NCBI GenBank assembly: GCA_018399255.1
Contig: JAGYPA010000013.1
Coordinates: 1-64,000, forward strand
DNA: 64,000 nucleotides
Reading direction: 5' to 3'
DNA from: Spirochaetales bacterium
Lineage (GTDB): Bacteria; Spirochaetota; Spirochaetia; JABMQR01
Shown: in pieces, positions 8,255 to 16,517 of the stretch
How positions within the stretch are numbered: position 1 is the stretch's first letter
How the letters are laid out: each line of letters starts with the position of its first letter
Translations under genes and position numbers: made by a program
The notes under the pieces: model-generated
What the model was told of the DNA's origin: nothing
Database searches by the model: none
What the model saw: only the letters and a program-made list of their open reading frames with translations

Positions 8255-9394
8255 TCATTCCCCGGTCACTTTTCCCAATGTCCTGCCGGTATTGATCATG
8301 GCAGCGATGTTCTCATCCGTTGTCTCCCGTCCGACCTGGTCGCCAGTACCGAGAATCAGCCGCCGCTTGTCCGGGCCCCATTGCCTGAATATCTCAGCCA
8401 CTTCCCGCTCGACATCGGCGGGTGTGCCGCGGATCAGAGTTTCCACCGTATGGACATTGCCGTTGACAGTCACCCGGTCCCCCAGGACCCGGCGAACCTC
8501 TCCAAGATCGGCGATATCGCCTCCCGGGCCCCGTTCGAATGGACACACACAGTCGGCCCCGCAGTCTGCGAGATCGGCCAGCACGGCATGGCTCTTGCCG
8601 TGAAAATGGATATGCAGCAGCTTCCCCGCAGCGTGGAGCTCATCTGCCACAGCCCGGATCACCGGTTTGTCCCAGCGGCGCCAGAGGTCCGGCCCGATCA
8701 ATGACACGCAGGACCAGTCGCAGCCGATGCAGAAGGATTCTGCCGTTGTCTGTGCCGCCGCCGTCCGAGCCAGTCGGCGCATCCATGCTATGTACTCCTC
8801 ATGCAGTTTTTCGAAAAAGGACTCATGGTCCATCAGATCGAAGATCCCCTGCTCAAGCCCGCCGTCGCGCGGCAGGGCTATATAGTCGAAAAAGGGGAAT
8901 CCGAGCCATAACTCCAGCAGGTAGTCCTCCCCGACGGCCTCAATGGCCCTGTTAACCGGTCGCCAGTCCGCTTCTTCGATACAGCCCAGACTGATTGCCT
9001 TGTAGGCAGGCCAATCCCGGATAAAATCCTTGATAGGCCGTTCAGCCGCCCAGGAGGGTTCCTGGCGGTCATAGACCTGGCTGGAGGTGAGCGTTCCATG
9101 AGGTGTGATCTGGGTCAGCCGCGACTCGAACCGGCCATCGGCCCTTTCTGTCCAGCGTTCCGTGGTCTTGACGTCCGGCGCAGGGATACTGGTGAAGACA
9201 GCCCCCCAGCCTTCCGTGCCGTAGTGACGGAAGGTTTTCAGCAGGGCTTCCCAGAGCGGGATTTCCCGCTCGAACCGAACCATGTCCACCCCCAGCAGTC
9301 GGGCAGGCAGGTAGTACCAGAACTCCGGCGCTACCGGCACGGTATCGGCCAGTTCCCCGCGATAGGCGGCAAGCATGCGCTGTTTCGGCGTCAT
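8255..9394 (-). CDS. URO-D/MtaA-like protein (third of operon)
   Basis: A 379-aa member of the URO-D superfamily, opening MTPKQRMLAAYRGELADTVP. Near residue 263 it carries H-F-H-G where methylcobamide:CoM methyltransferase relatives have H-x-C, then the NGNVHTVETL stretch seen in MtaA-like proteins. HemE-specific residues are not seen. The start overlaps the upstream stop by 4 bp. The three proteins of this operon belong to one superfamily but are far from identical, so they may act on related substrates or together. No corrinoid protein lies nearby. Substrate unknown. Confidence 0.8.
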   Translation of the reverse strand: MTPKQRMLAAYRGELADTVPVAPEFWYYLPARLLGVDMVRFEREIPLWEALLKTFRHYGTEGWGAVFTSIPAPDVKTTERWTERADGRFESRLTQITPHGTLTSSQVYDRQEPSWAAERPIKDFIRDWPAYKAISLGCIEEADWRPVNRAIEAVGEDYLLELWLGFPFFDYIALPRDGGLEQGIFDLMDHESFFEKLHEEYIAWMRRLARTAAAQTTAESFCIGCDWSCVSLIGPDLWRRWDKPVIRAVADELHAAGKLLHIHFHGKSHAVLADLADCGADCVCPFERGPGGDIADLGEVRRVLGDRVTVNGNVHTVETLIRGTPADVEREVAEIFRQWGPDKRRLILGTGDQVGRETTDENIAAMINTGRTLGKVTGE

Positions 9395-10446
9395 GGCTGT
9401 ATCCCGTATTGCGGCATTGCGTTTAACGCCGAATACATGGCTGCGACATTGGCAACAGGAGTCTCCCGATCGAAAGACCAGGCGCAGAGCGTCGTTGAGG
9501 GTGCCGGGGCGCAGTCGTTTACCATGGTACGCGTTGTCATTTCAACGGTTTCCGGACTTCCATTGCGCATTACCAGCGGGTCAACCAGCGGGCATAATGC
9601 CGTACCGGGCATCTGGCGGACGGCTTCTGAAAGATTTGTGCCTGGTCCCAGCTCGATGTACCTGACCCCGGGGATATCCGCGAAGGCATCGAGCAGATGG
9701 CTGGAGGCGCCGCAGGAATGATAGCTCGACTGGACGAAATTCGCCGCAATGGCCTGGTTTGCCGGCAGCACTACTTCACGATAGAGTCCGGAAGAAATCA
9801 TACTGGCCGAACAATCTCCAAGATGAACATGTGATAAGGGCGGGGTTCCGAGCTCTGCCGAAAGCCGCGCAAATATTGCCTGATACATAGACCAAATCTT
9901 GTCGAAGATCACCCGTGCGCCGTGCGGGTCGTCCACCATGAGATAAAACAGCGATTCGCCGCAAAGTTGATGGGCCGTGGTAAAAGGGGCGTGAATATTC
10001 ATTATTCCGGACTTTATGCCGAATAGATCAGCTTTATCGCCATAGAGTCTGTGTAATTCACGATACTCTGCGAGGATGGTGCTGATGAAGGAATGCTGCG
10101 CGGCATCCTGCGGATTCAGGCGTTCAATCTCCTCGACGCTGTAATCCGCCCAGGCGTGCCCCCGTGTCTCCATTGCGGCGTCAGGAGGGAAGTAAACAAT
10201 TGCGCCCTGAGTGGCCTTAAGCAGATCAATGGGCTGAATGAAAAGATTGGGCGAAGGGGAGGGGGTTGGGCTTCCCACCCCGAAACGGCCGAGAACTTCA
10301 TAGAGAAAATGACCTTCGGCGCGCTCTACCTCGGCGCGGTAGAGGGGATCGAAGTAAAAGGCCTCGCCATAGGTCACGCCGAGGTGCTTGTGAAAGAACG
10401 CCGGCATGAAGTTGAGGCTGATCTCAACGGGGCACCTGGTTTTCAT
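9391..10446 (-). CDS. URO-D-like protein (second of operon)
   Basis: A 351-aa divergent URO-D-superfamily protein. The N-terminus lacks the usual PKERM opening and starts KTRCPVEISLNFMPAFF. A low-complexity PTPSPSP stretch lies near residue 62. The metal-site motif is the classical-looking H243-S-C245-G. It overlaps both neighbours by 4 bp (ATGA), so the three genes are translationally coupled. Function is unknown; assignment rests on the H-x-C motif, length and context. Confidence 0.7.
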   Translation of the reverse strand: MKTRCPVEISLNFMPAFFHKHLGVTYGEAFYFDPLYRAEVERAEGHFLYEVLGRFGVGSPTPSPSPNLFIQPIDLLKATQGAIVYFPPDAAMETRGHAWADYSVEEIERLNPQDAAQHSFISTILAEYRELHRLYGDKADLFGIKSGIMNIHAPFTTAHQLCGESLFYLMVDDPHGARVIFDKIWSMYQAIFARLSAELGTPPLSHVHLGDCSASMISSGLYREVVLPANQAIAANFVQSSYHSCGASSHLLDAFADIPGVRYIELGPGTNLSEAVRQMPGTALCPLVDPLVMRNGSPETVEMTTRTMVNDCAPAPSTTLCAWSFDRETPVANVAAMYSALNAMPQYGIQP

Positions 10447-11378
10447 GGCCGTATCTCCGCCGTATATTCCCGAAAAACCTCCAGCATATACTCATAATGC
10501 GCCAGGGGCATGCCGGGAAAGATGGTGTTTGACGTGCCAAAAATGTACCCGCCTCCGGGCGAGGCGTTTTCCAGGCAGTAGCGTGCGGATTTCCGGATCG
10601 CCTCCAAAGGCCCGTCCTGGAGCAGATTGCATTGCACATTCCCCATCAGCGCCATCTTCCCCTGGCAGCGTTCCTTCGTCTTCGCGATATCCATGCCAGC
10701 CATGGGGTCCACGGATTGGAAGCAGGCCGCCCCCAATGACAGATAGTCATCCAGAAGAGATTCAATATTACCGTCGGAGTGGACAAAGGGAATCGCGCCC
10801 TTCGACTTAATGAATTCAACCTGACGTTTCAGCTGCGGTGTGATGAATTCCGAGAACTGAGCGGGGGAGATGAAAGGACCGGCATTGAAGGCGACATCGT
10901 TGACGAGATGAATGAAATCGGCACCGGCATCGATGAGCCTGTCGATTTTATCGATCGCGATCCTTGTCTTTCCATCCGCTATGCGATGGATTTCGCCGGG
11001 TTCTTCCATCAGCAGCACGGCAAATTCCATCCAGTCCGTAATGCCCTCGATGGACCAAATGGAATCTCCGACGATACTGCCGATCAGAATATCCTCACCA
11101 AATGTCCTTTTAGCCGCGACCACGCCATCCGGATCGCTCCAGGGCCAGAAAACCGCCAGGGCGTCCCACCGGTACCGCTCGACTATTTTCTGGTAGATTT
11201 CCATGCACTGGCCGATCATCCGGTCCTTTTCCACGGGAGAGCAGCCGTCCCATTCCCGACGGTCGGGAAACTCCAGCCCGAAAGCCTCCTTCTCCAGTTC
11301 GAACATAATCTCGAAATGGGGAGGACGGTCCGGCTCCTCAAAACGCAGGGTTTTGAGCATTCTTTCTTTTCCGGTCAT
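10443..11378 (-). CDS. URO-D/MtaA-like protein (first of operon)
   Basis: A 311-aa URO-D-superfamily protein. The frame is open to 11447, but the start is placed at the ATG at 11378: it has AGAAAGG upstream and begins the family opening MTGKERMLKTLRFEEPDRPP, and the longer version would begin upstream of the predicted transcription start. The metal-site position reads H200-S-D-G-N, with Asp replacing Cys, followed by the aspartate/serine stretch SVDPMAGMD. It is the first gene of the three-gene operon. Family confident; reaction unknown. Confidence 0.8.
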   Translation of the reverse strand: MTGKERMLKTLRFEEPDRPPHFEIMFELEKEAFGLEFPDRREWDGCSPVEKDRMIGQCMEIYQKIVERYRWDALAVFWPWSDPDGVVAAKRTFGEDILIGSIVGDSIWSIEGITDWMEFAVLLMEEPGEIHRIADGKTRIAIDKIDRLIDAGADFIHLVNDVAFNAGPFISPAQFSEFITPQLKRQVEFIKSKGAIPFVHSDGNIESLLDDYLSLGAACFQSVDPMAGMDIAKTKERCQGKMALMGNVQCNLLQDGPLEAIRKSARYCLENASPGGGYIFGTSNTIFPGMPLAHYEYMLEVFREYTAEIRP

Positions 11379-11399
11379 AATTTCAATGCCTTTCTCATG

Positions 11400-11480
11400 A
11401 TGAACGCATGCTAGCACCCGATCGAATAACAAGTCAAACAAATTCAACAGAAAAAATTTCCGTTCAACAAAATTTCGATG
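11400..11480 (-). promoter_or_regulatory. Promoter of the three URO-D-like genes
   Basis: Minus-strand TTGACT (11432-11437), 18-bp spacer, TAGCAT (11408-11413). Predicted start is near 11401, giving a leader of about 23 nt with a ribosome binding site. The region beyond the -35 contains GTTCAACAAAA and TTTCGATGAA, aligning with the repeated GTTCGA elements before lacI. This supports common control by the LacI protein at 7044-8054. Confidence 0.7.
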
Positions 11481-11644
11481 AATGGTGTTTTATCGATTCA
11501 CGGGTGTCACCCACTTGAGTTTTCCTCCAATTTGTATGATTAACTCCGTTAGCTGATGAGAAAAATTTTCCAACCTCTTGAAATATAAACAATTCTTTTT
11601 GCCTGCATCGTGTAGTTTATACTTGAAAACCTCCTGTATAACTA
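11410..11644. repeat. 235-bp direct repeat, left copy
   Basis: This segment, starting inside the URO-D operon promoter, recurs nearly identically at 13445-13679. Differences are mostly one- or two-base insertions or deletions. The two copies flank the first transposase remnant like a long target-site duplication. The left copy still joins the functional -10 TAGCAT to its gene, so it is the original location. Confidence 0.9.
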
Positions 11645-13444
11645 TTTATAGAGGTGGCTTATGGGTACAATCAGGAAGAAGACAATCAAGGGCAACAACT
11701 ACTACTATTATGTTGAATCGATGCGTGTATAGACGGGAAGCCCAAAACGTGAACCAGAAGTACCTCGGCTCTGCAGATGCCCTGCTCAAGCTCAAGACTC
11801 AGTCATCTGCCCCGCCGCAGGACACGGCGCTTTATTCACATATTGAGTCATATGGGGATGTCGTGCTTCTTTACGACCTTTTGCCCGCCTTGGGATCGTG
11901 GATATCATAGATGCCCATGCAAAGGAAGAGGAAATAAGGTGCGTCCGTTTGACAGTACATCATGGTTGAGGCTATCAACAGGGCGGTGAGTCCATCTCGA
12001 CGGACAGTCTGCAGGACTGGTATGCAGGGACCCGCTTCCTGCTCATGGGAATGCCTCCGAAGATATTCTTCACAGAGCTCTGGAACAACACGGCGATCAG
12101 TATCCAGCAGATAGAGGCAATCGAGGATGACATCCTTGCACTCATCATCAGAACATATGATATTGATGTGAGTGAGGATTATCTACGATGCCACGAATTT
12201 TTCACGTATAGCTGACACGATGGCCGACTGCGAATGTGCCCAAAGGGGGCATGACAAGGCAAAAGGAACGATTTGAGGACTGTCGGCTTGCCATGATGGT
12301 TACCTCCCGGGGTTCTTCCATACCCTTATCCATGAGACATACCCGGGCAACAGGCCCGACTCAAAGCAGTTCCTGACCATGATGGGGAACCTGAAGAAAG
12401 GATAAGGAAGATAACGGGCAAGGATATGACCATAACGGTGGTATCTGACCGGGGAAACAACTCCAAGGACAACTTCACCACCCCGTCGATGGTGAAGATA
12501 TACCGTTCCACTATGTGAGTGGACTGAAGAAGAACCAGTGCAAGACACTTTTCGACGTTGACAAATCCGAATTGCCGCTTCGAAGGTGATGGCCTGAGGG
12601 CCAGTGCACTTTCAGGATGAGTGGCTTCGAAGCCTATGGCCAGAAGGCGACCGCAATTGTCGTGGACAATCCCAAGCTCAGGAAGCGCCACTCAGAAAGC
12701 CATGAGGGACATGGACAGTGCCTCCAACAAGCTTGAAGAGCTAAGGAGGCGTCTCATTGCCAGAGCCAACGGTGATATCCGGGAGGCAAGGCACCGTCGA
12801 ATCCGTGACGGCTCAACGAAGGGCATGCTCTCCAAAGAGTTCATGGCCCGTGTGTTCTGGTTCGAGGTGACCTCAAAGAAGACACGGCAAACGACAAAGA
12901 GAAGGACTTCCCTCTCCTTGAGTTCGGGACAACACCTGTCCTGAATGAGATCATAGACAGGAACTGGGCAAGAGCGTGCTGTTCACTGACCGGGGGATCT
13001 CTCCGACGGGCAAATCGTAACCTCATACCGCAACGCCTGTATGTCGAGGCGGGTTCAGACAGGATGAAGTGACACCTCCCACCTGCGGTCAGGCCGCTGT
13101 TCCACTGAAAGACGAGAGGATCAAAGTGCACATATTCATCTGTGTGCTTGCTTTCAGGCTCTGTTCCCTGCTGAGAATGGAACTTGACAAAAGGGCATAC
13201 AAGCTCCACCGATGTCATCCTCGATGAAATGAAGAGGATCAGGACAGTTGCAACATTCTTCGGGAACCCTGACAAGCCGACCAAAGTACAGACTTTTTCC
13301 AAAGGGGGTGACATGGCTGAGAAAAAATCATTTGAAATCTATAATTTGAAAGAAATCTACAAAGTTAGGTAATCACCAAATCATGTATTTATTATATATT
13401 TTATAAGTATTTAGAAGATTTATTTTTATAACTTGTAAACTCAC
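11645..13444 (+). mobile_element. Decayed IS1634-type element
   Basis: The segment between the two direct-repeat copies is almost wholly a broken transposase gene. The outer ends are not clear inverted repeats; the left end may include CCTGTATAACTA, shared with the second element. IS1634-type elements (IS4 superfamily) are known to create variable, unusually long target duplications, which fits the 235-bp flanks. Confidence 0.7.
11660..13372 (+). pseudogene. IS1634-type transposase, many frameshifts
   Basis: Conceptual translation across frames gives a recognisable IS1634-like DDE transposase. It opens MGTIRKKTIKGNNYYYYVES and continues through GKPKRVNQKYLGSADALLKL. A later piece reads SLQDWYAGTRFLLMGMPPK followed by IFFTELWNN, and the C-terminal piece is VATFFGNPDKPTKVQTF. 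At least six frame changes and stops interrupt it, so no functional protein can be made. Changes are largely single-base indels, while nearby genes are intact, arguing for real decay (or a poor consensus over a multi-copy element). Confidence 0.8.
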
Positions 13445-13679
13445 GCTAGCACCCGATCGAATAACAAGTCAAACAAATTCAACAGAAAAAATTTCCGTTC
13501 AACAAAATTTCGATGAATGGTGTTTTATCGATTCACGGGTGTCACCCACTTGAGTTTTCTCCAATTTGTATGGGATTAACTCCGTTAGCTGATGAGAAAA
13601 TTTTCCAACCTCTTGAAATATAAACAATTCTTTTGCCTGCATCGTAGTTTATACTTGAAAATCCTTCCTGTATAACTAT
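13445..13679. repeat. 235-bp direct repeat, right copy
   Basis: Second copy of 11410-11644. It begins at gctagc, cutting the -10 box to TAGCGT, so the duplicated URO-D promoter is broken here. It ends at ctgtataactat, where the second transposase element begins. Confidence 0.9.
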
Positions 13680-15486
13680 ATAATCTTCAGTTAAGTTATA
13701 CAGGAGGTTTCATGCCTAGACCCAGACGTAATGACGGAAAGATCCATCTTCCACGAACGACGAGAAACGGCAACAGGATGTATGCCTTCATCCAACGAAG
13801 CGTATGATATGGGATGGGAAACGACATTTCCGTATAGTGACTGGGGAACGGTTGGGAGAGGCAAAACTTTCATCCCGAACAAAACGATTCATCTACGAGA
13901 AGACTGATGATCGATTTCATCTTTCCGAGCATCAGAGATCTTCAAGATTTCAAGAACTGAAGAACAAGTACAAACCTGAAGGCCTGCATACACCACCGAA
14001 GACCGGAAGTCTGCTGTATGGTTCTGTGTGGTTGCTGATGGAGATCGCCACAAAGATTGGGTTGATGCAGAACCTTATGGCCGTTTTTGGCGGCAACGTC
14101 AGACATGGTCCACGACATTCTGACGCTGGCGTTTTTTCCCTCCTGTGTGGAAAAAGCTATAACCATCTTGCCCAATGGCACAGCATTGAGCGAATGCCGT
14201 TTGGCCCAAGTACTTACCAGTAAGATATTACTCCTTCTTACACAAACGCATCACTGAATCGGAGCGGATGGAGTTGTTCAGGCACCGCATGAGGCGGATC
14301 GACGAGGAATCATGTGCTTGCGGTGATCTGACTAGCAAGTCAACTTACGGGAGTAAACTTGCTGATATCAGATGGGGAAAGAACAAGGAAGGTCTTCCTT
14401 GCAACAGACCAACGAGGTTGTCGTCTATTCACTCAATGGGCATCTGCCGGTCCTGTATCAGGAACTTCCCGGAAACATTCCCGATCTCAGGACCGTTGAA
14501 CTGCTTCAATAAGCCGCTGAGCATGCTGGATCCTCATGCCACATATTGGCAGACCGTGGGTATCCCACGCAAAGTGTATTAGATTTTCTGATAGGAAAGG
14601 CCAAACCGTTTATATCCTGCATCAAAGCCTCCTCAAGCATTGTCTCGGGCTTGATCGAATCAATTCGGGACGGAAGCCTTTGCCATGGAGATCAATGTTG
14701 AAACCCGAAACTATGAAATCCAGCAGGAAGTCACCCTATTACTATGAACACAGAAGCGGAAAGGGTAAAAAGCCGAAAGGCTTGAAGGCCAATATTTTCG
14801 ATTCTGTCAGGAAGTCCTTGGGGAACGGGACCTTGACGTCGCTATCAAGCGACAGCTGGCCGCCGCTTGGGGGATTTGAAGTGAGTGCAGGTGGTCATCT
14901 CCGATGAACAGATCCGAGACTGTCCTTTATTACAGCATCCTCCTCACCAGGCCGGATGCGTTGAATCCTTTGCATCAGCGAAAAGCGTGGCCTGGCTAAG
15001 AAACGTGTGATGGGCTTCATAGTCATGTTGTCGAACAAGCTCAACTGACGCCTCCCCAGATATGGGAAACTATAACAGAGATGAGCATAGAAGTACTTTA
15101 CGGTGGACATGAAGGGTGCGATGTCTGATGATCGTAATCCCGCTTGGTCCGAAAAAGGAAAGGAAGGAAGACTGTTCATCCATTTCATCGGATTGTCTGT
15201 GTACTCCCACATCACATATCTGGAAGCAAACCTGGCGTTGAAAGACTGGGGGTTTGAGACAGTTGATGCCGTAATAGACGATGAAAGAATATCCGTATCG
15301 AGCAATTCGTGCGCATAAAAATCATTATCTGTTCGTTGGTAAACAGCTGAAAATTTGTGAATATTATGATCTGAAACCACCTGCTGGGTCAGCGGCTCCT
15401 ACGGTAAAGGGTAATTGCCCGAAGACCGGTGTGTAGAAAACAAGAAGGTCATTTCCAGGAATAGACGATTGAGTTAATTATACAAA
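13668..15486 (+). mobile_element. Second decayed IS4/IS1634-like element
   Basis: CCTGTATAACTA at the left is repeated in inverted form as GTTATACAGG (13694-13703) before the transposase start. At the right, around 15472-15488, gagttaattatacaaatt reads on the other strand as TTTGTATAATTAACTC, partly matching the left end. These are probable but worn terminal repeats. The body is a broken transposase gene. Confidence 0.6.
13711..15436 (+). pseudogene. IS4-family transposase, many frameshifts
   Basis: The reconstructed reading starts MPRPRRNDGKIHLPRTTRNG after a good AGGAGG site. It continues PKTGSLLYGSVWLLMEIATK and later shows a DDE-type stretch FLATDQTNEVVVYSLNG, then LADRGYPTQSVLDFLIGKAK, and ends LKPPAGSAAPTVKGNCPKTG. 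Numerous stops and shifts make it non-functional. It is a different transposase from the one at 11660, not a second copy. Confidence 0.75.
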
Positions 15487-15587
15487 TTTAGGGAAAATTC
15501 AGATCACCCAGCCGCAAGGAAACTCCGACAGGCTCCTAGAGCAGGTTATTGTGGATAGAAAGGGGAGTATTGTTAAGGCAGAGAGAA
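15487..15587. other. Gap with no recognised feature
   Basis: About 100 bp between the end of the second IS remnant and the synthetase/ligase operon, which ends at 15588. No terminator hairpin or open frame stands out. Confidence 0.5.
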
Positions 15588-16517
15588 TCAGACAAGCCGC
15601 CCGGCCAGAGCCCGGTTCTTCTCATATGCGATTTTTTCGTCGCGAGTCAGGCGTCCTTCTTCGAAAACAACCCCGAGCCGGCTGCCCAGGGAATCGACAA
15701 GTACCTGCTTGAACGTCTCGAGGGGCACATCGGTGCCGCTTTCCTGAAGTATGCTTGTCATCGGTTCGAGCGCCCGCTCCTTAATCTCCGGCGGTACGTA
15801 GAGCACCTTGAACAGCGGGGCAGTATCCATCGGCTTGAGCCACGTCATGATATTGCAGATGTAGAGATTCTCTATCTCACTGATCATAATCGTTGCCAGC
15901 TTCCTGCCGCCGGCCCGCACAGCACCCTGATGACTGTACCAGGCATCCGCTGCCCCAAGCTTACGGAACACTTCAACCAGCACTTCCCCGACAGTAAAGA
16001 ACGCCTCTTTCGGGTCGGGAAAACGGCCTCGCTCAAAAACCATCTGAATATTGACCGATCCTTCAGGTTCGACAAAAACAAAAGTCCTCTGACCCGTTAT
16101 GATGATATGCTTAAGTTCGGGACATTCAGATTGAATCTCCTGAATCATGTTGGAGAAGTTGCTCAGACAGATAATCGCCTTGGCACCGGAATCCCTAAGA
16201 ATAAAGCTGATTTCCCGCCCTTTGTACATGGTATTGAACGGCACGACAATAGCTCCAAGCTTCTGGATACCGAAAAAACTGAAGACAAATTCAGGAATGT
16301 TAGGCAGCATCAGGGCAATCCGATCCCCCTTGCCGAGTCCGAGGCCTGCGAGACCGCCGGCAATCTTGTTTGACTCCTCGTTCATCTCCTGGTAGGTATA
16401 GATCCGGTTTTCAAATCTGAGCGCCTCTCGTTTTCGATAACGGGCGGTGATTTCTTCGATCGTCCGGGCCAGGCCCGGGGAGAGAGGTCCTGCTTGCTTG
16501 CTTTTGCCAAATTTCAT
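15588..16517 (-). CDS. Acyl-CoA synthetase N-half fused to lipoate-ligase C-half
   Basis: This 309-aa ORF is a chimera. Residues 1-143 match the N-terminal subdomain of AMP-forming acyl-CoA synthetases (YTYQEMNEESNKIAGGLAGL, GDRIALMLPNIPEFVFSFFG, GAIVVPFNTMYKGREISFIL) but stop before the ATP-binding motif. From about residue 145 (VFVEPEGSVNIQMVFERG) it resembles the second half of an LplA-type lipoate ligase, with the adenylate-binding lysine motif GGRKLATI (K206) and a helical tail (EPMTSILQE to LTRDEKIAYE). Its ATG overlaps the stop of the preceding ORF by 4 bp. The missing parts of both enzymes are in that preceding ORF. Substrate may be lipoate or another acid. The chimeric structure is seen; the ligase family call is by motif and less sure. 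Confidence 0.65.
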   Translation of the reverse strand: MKFGKSKQAGPLSPGLARTIEEITARYRKREALRFENRIYTYQEMNEESNKIAGGLAGLGLGKGDRIALMLPNIPEFVFSFFGIQKLGAIVVPFNTMYKGREISFILRDSGAKAIICLSNFSNMIQEIQSECPELKHIIITGQRTFVFVEPEGSVNIQMVFERGRFPDPKEAFFTVGEVLVEVFRKLGAADAWYSHQGAVRAGGRKLATIMISEIENLYICNIMTWLKPMDTAPLFKVLYVPPEIKERALEPMTSILQESGTDVPLETFKQVLVDSLGSRLGVVFEEGRLTRDEKIAYEKNRALAGRLV

